A stretch of DNA of 64,000 nucleotides from Calendula officinalis (taxonomy: Eukaryota > Streptophyta > Magnoliopsida > Asterales > Asteraceae), in contig OY970824.1 in assembly GCA_963853835.1 (NCBI GenBank), positions 45,652,227 through 45,716,226 of the forward strand, written 5' to 3'. Positions 10,809-22,343 of the stretch are shown piece after piece. How positions within the stretch are numbered: the first letter of the stretch is position 1; each line of letters begins with the position of its first letter. Made by a program: the position numbers and the translations under genes. The notes under the pieces were generated by a model, which saw only the letters and a list, made by a program, of their open reading frames with translations, was not told the DNA's origin and made no database searches.

Positions 10809-11931
10809 TGAAGGGTTTCAATGACACTGATTGACCACTTGGGTCAACCTCCTAGTCACTTGGTTCGAACCACACTGACCAAGAACATGAACTTGTTCTT
10901 GACCGGGTAAAACCAACTAGCTGATTTAATCCCTAAAAGCGGAAGTGGGATTAAACCTAATCCTTAAACCCTAAAGGATTGGGATCTTGGAGACCTAGAT
11001 TAGATTAACAATGAAAGAAACCTGTACGAAAAACTCGAACACCCACATACCCTTGGGGTATTCGACGGCCAACCAAGAACCCTAGGGTTCTTGGTGGTCG
11101 AATTCGGCCAAGAGGGGAAAAGGGTTTCCCAAAACATACCTTGTTGTTTGCTTAAGATAGATCCACTGATGATGAACAAATCGAGCGATCTTCTAGTTGA
11201 TCTAAGCAATGAACTTGATCTTCAAGAACTATGAAGATCACGAAGAACACGAAGAACGAAGAACACGAAGAACACAAGCTTGTGTCTTGGGGTGTTCGGC
11301 CGATCTAATGGGGAGGAGGGGGCAAGGGATTCGTGTGATGTTGTAAGGGGTTTTAGGGTTACCCTAAGCCTCTTTTTATAGATAAATAAGTTGCGCTTAG
11401 GACCCTCTAGTTTAATTAATATTAGATCTTTAATTAAACTTCCTTTTAACACTTCCACCCCTTAAAGTTTAACTAGTTTATTATTGTTGTACTTAATTAT
11501 TAAATGTCTAGTATTAATACACTAATATATTTCGGTACCCATATACACGCAATATATATACTTGTATTTATACTTTTATAATTAATTATATAATAACCTT
11601 AATATAATTTATACAACAATGTTATCCAATTACTATATGATTTAATATCTTTAAATCATATGATGGATAATCTTTAATTAACACATTGTACATTTACTCA
11701 ACTAGTAAATGTACAACTACTTGTATTAATTAGTTAGTTAAGCTATCTAGTAATAAGTTAAACTAAACTTAATACTTAACTTATTCATAATGACTATTAT
11801 GAATCATTCCTCTTCGTTGTATCATTGCTTATCTTGCTCGTATTACATGCACTCACTAGTGTGATCCTTAAGTGTTTCGTAGGCATGGATGTATCATCAT
11901 AGGTTGACTAACTGTGCACATAAATCCTTCA
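10809..11931 (-). repeat. C1 3' LTR (1123 bp)
   Basis: Termini TGAAGGG...CCTTCA form a short inverted repeat. Differs from the 5' LTR by scattered substitutions and small indels, for example a shorter GAGGGGAAAAGGG segment near 11112. Confidence 0.9.
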
Positions 11932-11943
11932 GACTCCCACTTG
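11932..11943 (-). promoter_or_regulatory. C1 polypurine tract
   Basis: Minus strand CAAGTGGGAGTC directly before the 3' LTR; the same type of tract (GCAAGTGGGAGC) precedes the C4 3' LTR. Confidence 0.75.
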
Positions 11944-12655
11944 TGCAAATTTGTAACCTTTGTCTTAATGATACGAGCTACAGTGGCCTTCTAGATGGGA
12001 ATGTAGGTAACCAACCCCATAAAAACAGCTTATGTAACCCTGGTATAGTTTTGTGAAAAACTCTTTAATAGCATCTGCTAGTAAAGAACACTATCTCTTT
12101 ACTTATTAGGTAACGTTGTTAGGTTCATCCCTTGCAGCACGATATTTGTGATAACGAATACGAGCATGGTAGAAATTATCAACTCCTGTATTCGAAATCA
12201 TTTCATGACTTCTTGATTCAAACTGTAGTGATAAACGACAAAAAACAAATCAGTTCGTTTGGGCATGGCCATGCACTTTCCAGTTATCTCATAATGTCAA
12301 AGGACCTATAAATATCTATCCTAAAAAAAGGAGGTGCAATTACCATCTTGTTATATTTCGATTCAAAATACAAATTCCTTTGTACCCAGTAAAGCCTCAT
12401 ATGACAACCATATTTCATAATTGTCTAAGACGAACCAAAGCACATTAGTCATTGTATCCCAAACCAAATACCTCAGGCTTAAGGACAATCCTAGTGAATA
12501 ATAATTTTGAACTTTTCAACCACGAAGTATTATCACGGTGGTCAATCCAATATTCATCGAGCTCCAACAGAATATCACTGATATTTGGTTTATACAAAAC
12601 TTGTGTAGCTATCTTCGAAGAACTTCGAATCTACCACCAAATACCGAGATAACGT
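11944..12655 (-). other. C1 internal 3' region, non-coding
   Basis: No protein domain found. Contains ordinary AT-rich sequence up to the solo LTR target site. Confidence 0.5.
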
Positions 12656-12660
12656 TAACG

Positions 12661-13766
12661 TGAAGGATTTATGTGCATAGTTAGTCAACCTATGATGATA
12701 CATCCATGCCTACGAAACACTTAAGGGTCACACCAGTGAGTGCATGTAATACGAGTAAGATACGTAATGATACTTGGAAGAGGATTGATTCATAATAAGT
12801 CATTTATGAATCAAGTTAAGTATTAAGTCAAGTTTGACTTATTACTAGATTAGTTTAACTAACTAATTAATACAAGTATTTGTACATTTGCTAGTTGAGT
12901 AAATATACAATGTGTTAATTATAGGTTATCCATGATATGTTTTAAAGCTATTAAATCATATGGCAATTGGATAATATTGTTGTATAAATTATATAAAGGT
13001 TATTATATAATTAATTATTAAAAGTATAAATACAAGTATATAATTCGTGTATATGGATACCGAATTATTAGTGTATTAATACTAGACATTTAATAGTTAA
13101 GTGCAAAGATAATAAACTAGTTAAACTACAAGGGTTTAAAGTGTAAAAGGAATAAGTTTAGTTAATGATTAATATTAATTAAACTAGAAGGGCCCTGAGT
13201 AAAAGTCCTTCTATTATAAATAGAAGGCTTGGGGTTCCCTTGTTTGGTTACACCTTAGAGCTGAAACCCTAGCCCCTCCTCTCCCCTATTCGGCCGAACT
13301 TAGAGCATCACAGGGTCTTGGTGTTCTTCGTTCTTCGTTCTTCGTATCCTTCAAGTCTTGAAGATTCGAAGATCATTACAAGGATCAACTAGAAGATCAC
13401 TCTATTTGTTCATCATTAGTGGATCTATCTTAAGCAAACAACAAGGTATGTTTTGAGAAAACCTTTTTCTCCTTTCTCCCTCTTGGCCGAATTCGAACCC
13501 AAGAACCCTAGGGTATCACAAGGGTATGTGTGTGTTCGAGTTTTTCGTACAAGGTTTCTTCCATTGGTAATCTAATCTAGATCTCCAAGATCCCAATCCT
13601 TTAGGGTTTAAAGATTAGGTTTAATCTCAGTTCCGCATTTAGGGATTAAATCAGCTAGTTGGTTTTAACCGGTCAAGAACAAGTTCATGTTCTTGGTCAG
13701 TATGGTTCGAACCAAGTGACTAGGAGGTTGACCCAAGTGATCAATCAGTATCAATGAAACCCTACA
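12661..13766 (+). repeat. Solo LTR of the C1 family, plus strand
   Basis: TGAAGGATTTATG...AATGAAACCCTACA is a complete LTR in the orientation opposite to C1, flanked by a perfect 5-bp TSD TAACG (12656-12660 and 13767-13771). No internal region accompanies it, so the element that inserted here was later reduced by recombination between its two LTRs. Confidence 0.88.
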
Positions 13767-13771
13767 TAACG

Positions 13772-14570
13772 TCCCATCAAGGTTCCCACCAAGACGAGTA
13801 GTCACGGATTTATATCTTTTTGAATAAATAGACTTTTATTCATGGATGTTGTAAAATATACAAAGTCTGAGTAACAATGATGCTAACTCATGTATTATTC
13901 CTCACTGGACATAGATACTGAATTATTACTGGATCATTACTTATTCTTTGCGTTTGTGTTGATTGCTCAATGACTCATAATTGTAACTTTTATCACTAAT
14001 TGCAATTAGTCATTTCTATTAAACTAAAGACATAGGACGAGTATTTTAAGAATACTATTACTTTTGTCTTTGCTAGATATTGTTCATGCAACACTTAGAA
14101 CATATTCTAGTCTTGTCCTTTTTATATGATTCGGTAAACATAGGAGGATTGGAAAATTACTCCTTTAGTTTCTTGAATCTATAAAACTTGCCTTGTAACT
14201 AAATCTCTTTTAGCTACTTGATTTGTAGAAATTCTTACTAGTTAAAGAAATTTCCTTAAATGATGTATCTTGTTCACTGGAGTGTGAACATCCTATTAGA
14301 AATGCAATAATTAATCACAAGACTTGTGATCACGCTATTAGGTTTGCAATAATCTAATCAATGATCATTCATTTCTCTTAACTCTTTGGCTAACGACTTG
14401 GTAACTTCTTGTTGTTAATGTCCTAACTAACTTACTATATTCATTAGTACCTCTAGTAAATATGTTAGTCATAGCTACCTAAATTTTATGGAAATAAGCA
14501 TCACTTAAACTACTACTTTTGACCTAGTCAAAACTTATAGTTTAATCCTTTAAGAATTAATCAATTATCA
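13772..14570 (-). other. C1 internal region, non-coding
   Basis: AT-rich, no domain readable; it precedes the tandem repeat and may include more diverged units of it (the word ACTTGTGATCACG near 14322 and TTGCAATAATC near 14345 recall the repeat). Confidence 0.4.
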
Positions 14571-15050
14571 AAGTCATCCTTTGGATTTGCGAATATCCAA
14601 CATTCCTTTTAAGGGAATCTGACTTTCATTGATTACTGTATCTAACAAGTATGAAAATCTTGAAACAACACTTACAATTCTTAAGTGTATTAGTATCTTT
14701 TTAAGAATCTTATTTAATGCCAAAGTCATTTCTTGGATTTCTCAAATATCCATTATTCCTATTAGAGAATTATGACTTGATTAAATATTATATTTATTAC
14801 AAGTATAAATGACTTGCAACAATACATTTTAATTCTTAAATACTTTAATATAGTTTGTTCCTTTCAAGAGTTCATTCAATGCCTAAGTCATTTCACTTAG
14901 ATTTTACGAATATCCAATTATTCCTATTAAGGAATTATGACTTCATTAAATTCCATTATCACAAGTATGAAAGACTTGTAATAATACTCTGTAAAGTCTA
15001 CCTTGACTATATCCAATATAATCAAACTATAATAGTACTAACACTTTAAA
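14571..15050. repeat. Three diverged tandem units of ~155 bp
   Basis: Units begin at AAGTCAT (14571, 14723, 14885), giving periods of 152 and 162 bp. Each continues with a GGATTT-type segment, AATATCCA, ATTCCTATTA-type, GACTT, ACAAGTATRAA and CTTG words. Non-coding. Confidence 0.65.
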
Positions 15051-15551
15051 ACATACTATCATAAGCAATTTAATACTTAAGATGTTTTAACTAGGTTCAA
15101 TAACTTTTGAACCTTATGCTTTTCATAAAATCTCTTAAATACTTTAGAAGAAACTTCTAATTTCTAGTATCTAAGTATTTGAGCTATCTAAAACATTACT
15201 CATACAACAATCAAACAAGTATAAAACATGAAATATAAAGTAAATCAGAAACTTGACTTACAATCTAGTCACAAAACTTGACTAGTGTAATTATCACACA
15301 TGCACACAATAACATAATATAATTCAACCATGGATTCGAATTGATTAAAACCAAAAAGCTTGTTTTAACATAAAATAATAATTATCCAACAAAATGAAAA
15401 ATGTTTTACTGAATCCATAAAATACTGAATTATAAAATCTTGGTGCTCGTGGGATCATCACCATGTCATGTTGGTCATTATCACTTTCCATCTCCTCCTG
15501 CAATAAACGATTGCAAAAGTTAGATTACTCGTAATGTACTTTACAAGTATC

Positions 15552-16460
15552 TTAAAAGTGATTAAGAAGTGTGGTTGTGTTACCTGAGGAACTTGCGTTT
15601 CCTCCACCACCATTTGCACCATTTGGACAATTTTTTTTCCAATGCCCACCCTCACCACACTTGAAGCACCGATTCTCGGTCCTCGTTGTGTTAGGCTTTA
15701 CCTTCTTGACCTTATGTTTGACACCTTTACCATTTGGCACTCCTTGGTTAGGATTGGTTTTACCCTTTCCTTTACCACCATGCCCTTTTCTCTTCTTTCC
15801 ACTACCACTACCATTATCGATAATTATAACATCCTTAGATTTGGTCCCCAAACTCAATTCAACAGTCTTGAGCATGGAATGTAGCTCAGCAATGGATTTC
15901 TCAATATTATGCATATTGTAGTTGACCACAAAAGGCTTGTAGTCATCAGACAATGAATTGAGTATAGTGTTTGTTGCCATTTGCAATGGTATGGGGTGAC
16001 CAAGTATAGCAAGGTGATCCATGTGCCCTTTCATTTTCATGACGTGGGCACTCACCGGCGTTCCTTTGACCATCTTGCAAGAGTTGAAGGCTCGATTGAT
16101 GTCGAACCTCTCAGTGCACTTGCTCTTGAAATGAATCCCTAAGTTGCTAGATCATCTCAAATGCAGGCACATCCATAAGTCATGCTTGTAATTCTGGACT
16201 CATGGTTGCGAGCATCAAACAGCTCACATCGAGCGCATCACTGACATGCTTATCATAAGCTTGCCTTGCTTCGGCTCTAGCATTAGTGGCAGGGACATTA
16301 GGTACTGCTCTTTCCAGACATACCACTTTCTCTCATGCCTGAGCACAATCCGAAGATTGCGCTCCCAATTGAGAAAGTTTAACCCAGTCAACTTGTCTTT
16401 TTCGAGAATCGAGCGAAGTGAGAGATTGCTGGTACTTGTCGTTGTGGTTGTTGCTGCCAT
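15552..16460 (-). pseudogene. C1 copia-type gag (frameshifted)
   Basis: ATG at 16460 starts a Ser/Thr-rich head followed by a typical copia GAG N-terminus (LTGLNFLNWERNLRIVLRHE), which goes out of frame before 16224. The downstream frame, from about 16073 to the stop at 15552, holds the capsid-like part (VNYNMHNIEKSIAELHSMLK), a Lys/Gly-rich basic stretch and one zinc knuckle CFKCGEGGHWKKNC. Copia elements usually continue from this knuckle into protease and integrase in one frame; here the protein ends about 25 residues later at a stop and nothing recognisable follows. GAG packages the element RNA in cytoplasmic particles. At least one frameshift or deletion lies at about 16080-16225. Confidence 0.85.
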
Positions 16461-17700
16461 CTACAAATCAAACCCAGATTAATTAGTAATAATCAATAAA
16501 CATTCTCTAAAATATATCATAAACCCATAATTAATATTTTAGGCCTAGGATCCATATATCACATTCTCGTCGCAAGGTTTGGGCACTTCCCGACGAGACA
16601 TGCTATTTCTGGTAGGTAACATCCTTACCGATCGTATCAAGACTTGACACGATTCCTAGGGGTCGTAGAATCTTTAGACTTATAACTTATTACAACTTTG
16701 TACAATTCAATTGTACATTTCTATGTTAGTAATAAAGTCTAGTATGTTTATTCTACTCAAGTACTTTTTGGGCCGGGACTCCCGATTATCACCAAAGTAG
16801 ATCAGACCATCTAAGATAGTGCGATGCTCTGCGCTGGGACTCCCGATTATCACAGAACCTTACGCACCCTAACACTCGCAATGATTTGAATTCATATCTA
16901 AGGTTCTTTATCCTTACAATATGAATATCGTTTAACAAGTGAGGTGTTCCATTAGGTGGATAGTACTTAGATCTAAGATTTTCTTGGGTTTGTTTTAAGT
17001 CTTGAACTAAATTTAAACCTTATTCCAATCTTAATCCTTGTTTAAAATGTGTGACTTGTGAATTCAAGAATTCTACAAGACACCTTTTTAAATCTTAAGA
17101 ACTTTTCTTTAAAACTTATAGTTTCAAGAATTGCGCGACTTATATGTATACCTAAAACGAGGTGTACAAAACGTTTTACTAGGTTTTTTGGGAAAAATCT
17201 TATCTAGAATAAAACTTACTTGTTTTATCTTTCTTGAAAAACTTAAAACTTATGTTAAACTTTTAATTTTTTTTATGATTCATAAACTTGAATCATAAAT
17301 CTAGTTTAACACACCTTGTTTTTCACATGTCTAATAATAAAATTAAACATTTGTTTTGACTTATTAGATTCCACCAAAACTTATGTCTTGACGACACATT
17401 TATAAACTTTGTGACTTTCTTTTGTAGCTCCCACTAGCTCCAACAACCATTATGGAACTTAAGCAAACACAATCACCAATCTATACTTGGTGAAACTAAT
17501 AACCTTATTATATAAAAACTATATATAATAATTCTTAGTTTGTTTAAACCTTTCTTATATTTAACTTGAACTAGTTAAATATGGGTTCTAAAGTTATCTT
17601 TTTATTTAACCCTTGATCATTAATCTAGTATCTTACATGACTTGTAAAATACTTATATTATACTTGTATAATTATCTAGTTATAATAACTTTATACACCT

Positions 17701-17702
<2 letters not shown>

Positions 17703-17749
<47 letters not shown>
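17703..17749. repeat. (TAA)n microsatellite
   Basis: About 15 uninterrupted TAA units inside the C1 leader. Confidence 0.95.
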
Positions 17750-18101
17750 TATATAACTTTGTATATTTCTAGTCCATCATATAATCTCAACTTATACAAT
17801 TTCTAGTTATAATGAAATCATAACTTTGTACTTTCTAGTCTTATTAATATAATCAACTTATATAATAACTAGTTATATTATTATCCTTTAAGATCAAAAT
17901 AACATTATCCTTTTAATGTTCCATTAAATCTTGTATTTAATATATGCATATATATTTCCTTTTTAAAATAAACTTGTAACATTCTAATACAAATATTACA
18001 TCTAATTTATACGTATGTATTTTAACTTAAACTAATTAAAATATGTATAAATCACTTTATTTATTAAAATTCATTTTACCTTTTAAACATTTAAAAATCC
18101 G

Positions 18102-18106
<5 letters not shown>

Positions 18107-18184
<78 letters not shown>
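18107..18184. repeat. (AT)n microsatellite
   Basis: About 39 AT units inside the C1 leader, next to the hairpin array. Confidence 0.95.
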
Positions 18185-18189
<5 letters not shown>

Positions 18190-18338
18190 TTGTTAATTTC
18201 TTGAACTAAAATTTAACACTTCTTTTAATTCTCATTAATTAGTTAAACCCTAATCTTGTTCTTGATCAATCAAAACTAGGGTTTTGACTTTCCTGATCAA
18301 AAACATTATTTATCAAAAATTAATTCTAATCAAACCTA

Positions 18339-19007
18339 TTTAAACAATAAACTTTGTTTAAATTCTAAGATAGATTGTAACCCTAATAAATTTATTTAAA
18401 CTTTTTAATTTAAACCTTATAGACAATAAACTTTGTCTAGATTTCTAGGTTTAAAGAACTAGTCTTAATAAATCCATTAAAGATAATAATTAAACCTATT
18501 AAGCATAAACTTGTTTAATTATCTAGGTTCTAGATTTTTATCTTAATTAATTCTTTTAACCAATTAAACTAAACTAGTTTAATGCTCTTGGTCCTAGATT
18601 ATATCTAGGGTTTTTCGAAAATTCCTTAAAGCCTAGGAAACTTTTCCACCAATTAAACAAAGCTAGTTTAACAATCTTGGTGTCTAAGGAACCTCCTAGA
18701 TCACGAAATCTAAAGGAAAAAGGAAAGAATCCTTTTTGATCAATTAAACCAAACTTGGTTTAACATATTTGATCCTAGATTTTGAAGATCAATCAATTAA
18801 TGAAAGAATCCTCTTGATCAAATTTTTGACAATTTTGATCCTAGGGTTCTAGATATTTTCGAAATACACTAGGGTTAGGGAAAAGAAGCCTTTTGATCAA
18901 TTAAACAAATCTTGTTTAACATACTTGATCCTAGGGTTCTTTGCCTATTCACGAAATTTCTAGGGTTTTCTAGAATCCTTTTGACCAATTAAACTTAACT
19001 AGTTTAA
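18339..19007. repeat. Array of eight hairpin repeats in the C1 leader
   Basis: Inverted repeats at 18339-18362 (TTTAAACAA / TTGTTTAAA), 18420-18439 (TAGACAA / TTGTCTA), ~18500-18520 (ATTAAGCA / TGTTTAAT, one G-U), 18563-18583 (ATTAAACTA / TAGTTTAAT), 18652-18670 (TTAAAC / GTTTAA), 18744-18763 (TTAAACCAA / TTGGTTTAA), 18901-18919 (TTAAACAA / TTGTTTAA) and 18989-19007 (TTAAACT / AGTTTAA). Most are followed by GATCCTAG or GGTCCTAG and GGTTCT words. Arm sequences differ between copies while pairing is kept. Confidence 0.8.
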
Positions 19008-19140
19008 CATATTTGGTCCTAGGGTTCTTACCCTTTTTTCGAAAATACAAGGGGAAGAAGAAGAAGTTGGAACAAAAAAAAACTTTAATAAAAATTAAAC
19101 AAACATACTTTGTTAATCTAGTTTAGATCTCTAAACCAAC

Positions 19141-19152
19141 GCTCTGATACCA
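19141..19152 (-). promoter_or_regulatory. C1 primer binding site
   Basis: Minus strand TGGTATCAGAGC, perfect initiator Met-tRNA complement, one base from the LTR. Confidence 0.92.
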
Positions 19153-19153
19153 C

Positions 19154-20289
19154 TGAAGGGTTTCAATGACACTGATTGACCACTTGGGTCAACCTCCTAG
19201 TCACTTGGTTCGAACCACACTGACCAAGAACATGAACTTGTTCTTGACCGGTTAAAACCAACTAGCTGATTTAATCCCTAAAAGCGGAAGTGGGATTAAA
19301 CCTAATCCTTAAACCCTAAAGAATTGGGATCTTGGAGATCTAGATTAGATTAACAATGAAAGAAACCTTGTACGAAAAACTCGAACACCCACATACCCTT
19401 GTTGTATTCGACGGCCAACCAAGAACCCTAGGGTTCTTGGTTGTCGAATTCGGCCAAGAAGGGAGAAGAGAGAAAAGGGTTTCCCAAAACATACTTTGTT
19501 GTTTGCTTAAGATAGATCCACTGATGATGAACAAATCGAGCGATCTTCTAGTTGATCTAAGCAATGAACTTGATCTTCAAGAACTATGAAGATCACGAAG
19601 AACACGAAGAACGAAAAACACGAAGAACACAAGCTTGTGTCTTGGGGTGTTCGGTTGATCGAATGGGGAGGAGGGGGCAAGGGATTCGTGTGATGTTGTA
19701 AGGGGTTTTAGGGTTACCCTGAGCCTCTTATTTATAGATAAATAAGTTGCGCTTAGGACCCTCTAGTTTAATTAATATTAGATCTTTAATTAAACTTCCT
19801 TTTAACACTTCCACCCCTTAAAGTTTAACTAGTTTATTATTGTTGCACTTAATTATTAAATGTCTAGTATTAATACACTAATATATTTCGGTACCCATAT
19901 ACACGAAATATATATACTTGTATTTATACTTTTAATAATTAATTATATAATAACCTTTATATAATTTATACAACAATGTTATCCAATTACTATATGATTT
20001 AATAGCTTTAAATCATATCATGGATAATCTTTAATTAACACATTGTACATTTACTCAACTAGTAAATGTACAACTACTTGTATTAATTAGTTAGTTAAAC
20101 TAATCTAGTAATAAGTTAAACTTAACTGAATACTTAACTGATTCATAATAACTATTATGAATCATTCCTCTTCGTAGTATCATTGCTTATCTTGCTCGTA
20201 TTACATGCACTCACCGGTGTGACCCTTAAGTGTTTCGTAGGCATGGATGTATCATCATAGGTTGACTAACTGTGCACATAAATCCTTCA
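19154..20289 (-). repeat. C1 5' LTR (1136 bp)
   Basis: Same termini as the 3' LTR (TGAAGGG...CCTTCA) and followed by the TSD CAATG at 20290-20294. Confidence 0.9.
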
Positions 20290-20294
20290 CAATG

Positions 20295-20598
20295 TACTAC
20301 CTTTTATTGCATAAGAAAAATCAACAACAAACAAGATGCCCTTAGGTCAGTTGCTAACAGTTGTTATTTATACTAATAGCCCCACTAACGATTTAACAAA
20401 CATTTAACGACTTAACATCTATAACAAATAAAATGCAATTTGACCCTTATACTACTGCAATATTTCAGTATAGTCCCTGGATATATTCAATCATAACAAT
20501 ACTACGTTCATGAACAGATCCTTGTCCTCAAGATCATAAGAAGCCAAGATTGTCAAAGGCTGGAAATTGGGTCCCTATTTATGGATGGTGTATATATT
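20295..20598. other. Flank of C1, unassigned
   Basis: Original continuation of 10803. No gene. Possible old gypsy 3'-end remnant on the minus strand, low confidence. Confidence 0.3.
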
Positions 20599-20606
20599 CC
20601 ATCACC

Positions 20607-21148
20607 TAGGGGTGTTACCGAGTCAAGCTTTTAATGAGCTACTCGAGTTCGAGCTCGTTTACATCGAGCTCGAGCCTATATTAATTCGATCTCGAGTCGA
20701 GCTCGAACATAAAACAATACTCGATTAATCTCACGAGCCGAGCCGCATAATGTAATACTCAGCTCGGCTCATTTGATAGCTCGTTTAGTATCGAACGAAC
20801 GAGCTCGGCGATCTTAACGAGCCGATTCTAATGAGCCGAACAAGTGTTGTAGACAATAAGTACAAGTGTTGATACAATAGTTACAAAAATATATAGATAT
20901 ATTAATAGGGGTATTAACGAATCGAGTAATTAACGAGTTTTTCGAGTTTGTAAATTAGTTCATTTCAAAAAATACGGAATCATAAACGAGTATCGAGCTC
21001 GAGCTCGAATAATGTATAAATATTCGAGCTCGAGCTCGAGCTCAATTTTAAAAACTTATTCGAGCACGGGTCGAGCTCGAGCCGAGTAATTATTAAACGA
21101 GTCGAGCTCAAATTTCCTGATATTCGACTCGACTCGAATCGTTAACAC
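20607..21148. mobile_element. hAT-like MITE rich in GAGCTCGAG palindromes
   Basis: Left end TAGGGGTGTTACCGAG and inverted right end GTGTTAACGATTCGAG resemble CAGGGGTGTTAACGA-type hAT termini. Flanking CCATCACC at 20599-20606 and 21149-21156 is an 8-bp TSD. The interior is dense in GAGCTCGAGCTCG and CGAGCCGAG words, so either strand can fold extensively. A second terminus-like word, GGGGTATTAACGAATCGAG, at about 20909 suggests a composite. No ORF. Confidence 0.6.
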
Positions 21149-21156
21149 CCATCACC

Positions 21157-21689
21157 AACATATGCATCTTCACCAATATTAAGCACCTCATCATTTGGAT
21201 ACAAAATCATATACAACCGAGATGGACACGTATGGCATGAAGTGTATTTTTCATTAATAAAAAAACACTAATTATTCTTCCTTCTTTCCTCATACTCCTG
21301 TTTGGATAATTGCTTTACTGGTGTGGTTTTAGAGTTTACCGAGGTCGTTGGAGAAGGTTTGAAAAAAGGTTTTCACGTGAACTACGACAACATCCCGTAA
21401 ATTTTCACGAGAATAAATAATTAGTAACGACTCAAATGGATAAGAATGTATGGAATTTTGACTTCCATTTGAAATTATTTTTAAGCCATAGGCCCGCAGA
21501 AAATACTCTCTCACTGTATTGAATAAAATGTAATTCTAGACTAAAAAGTCAATAAAGGTGGCGACTTCATGCTAAGTAAGAATAAAATATGTGGAGAAAA
21601 AGAAAAAAAAAATATGTGTAAAATTTTATATAGAAGTGTTAGTGTTCACTAATATCAAAAAGTTATATAGTTAATGTATAAAACTAGTA
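21157..21689. other. Intergenic, nothing recognised
   Basis: AT-rich single-copy-like sequence. One short minus-strand frame (21514-21329) has no recognisable domain. Confidence 0.4.
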
Positions 21690-21697
21690 GTTATTAT

Positions 21698-21926
21698 TAG
21701 AGGTGTTTTCGAGATTCTGAAGACCCTATGTGAATAGATAAAAATTAGCTCCCTAAATATAAATTTTATACGAAAACTAGATTTTCTATTTTTTTTTTTT
21801 CTATTCAATTATTAAGTTGGCTTAAATTTTAAGATTATATATAGAAGATATATATAAAAATTGGGCCCCTACAAAATATAGACCTTGTGCGGCTGCACCT
21901 CCTACATCTCGTCAAAGACACCCCTG
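21698..21926. mobile_element. Short hAT-like MITE (229 bp)
   Basis: Ends TAGAGGTGTTTTCGA and inverted CAGGGGTGTCTTTGA. Flanks GTTATTAT (21690-21697) and GTTGTTAT (21927-21934) match at 7 of 8 bases, the hAT TSD length. No coding capacity. Confidence 0.6.
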
Positions 21927-22223
21927 GTTGTTATCCGTGTGAATGTGGTAGAGATTTTCATATGTTAACTAAAAGACTGTTATAAATATTTGTATGACAA
22001 TCAAAATATTATTTTAATTATATTCAAAAACAAGATATAAAATCAAAGATTTTTTCTTTTTAAGATATTTCCAATTGCTTGAAAGTACTCTTATATGAAC
22101 TTTGTTATCTAAAATAAAATGCTATATCTTTTTTGAGTGAGCACCATTTAGATACTATAAATAAAATGAGAGGTTAATATTGTGTATTCTCAGTAATAAA
22201 GGTTGTATTATAAGAATGTAATA

Positions 22224-22343
22224 GAGTAAATTATATGGATGGTCCATGTAGTTTGACAAAAGTTTTGGATTTGATCCTTAAGTCTCAGAAATTACACGGA
22301 TAGTCATTAACTTCGATACTTCGTCTTGATTTTAGTACCTAAG
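22224..22343 (+). repeat. Mutator-like left TIR, outer part
   Basis: Interrupted at 22343 by the hAT insertion; resumes at 23322 with CATAACGAATGTTAATAATG and runs to about 23405. Confidence 0.75.

Larger units (their letters stand above)
16461..19140 (-). other. C1 5' leader, ~2.7 kb
   Basis: Unusually long untranslated stretch between primer site and gag. No protein-like frame. It holds two microsatellites and an array of inverted repeats (18339-19007, with looser palindromes back to about 17212). Confidence 0.7.
10809..20289 (-). mobile_element. C1: gag-only Ty1/copia element with nested solo LTR
   Basis: Minus-strand element with LTRs at 10809-11931 and 19154-20289, a perfect 5-bp TSD CAATG (10804-10808 and 20290-20294), a Met-tRNA primer site (19141-19152) and a polypurine tract (11932-11943). 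The internal 7.2 kb contains one recognisable gene, a copia-type gag (16460-15552). No integrase, reverse transcriptase or RNase H could be read. The interior also holds an opposite-strand solo LTR of the same family. The element is therefore non-autonomous, comparable to TR-GAG or LARD classes but with a copia gag. Confidence 0.88.
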
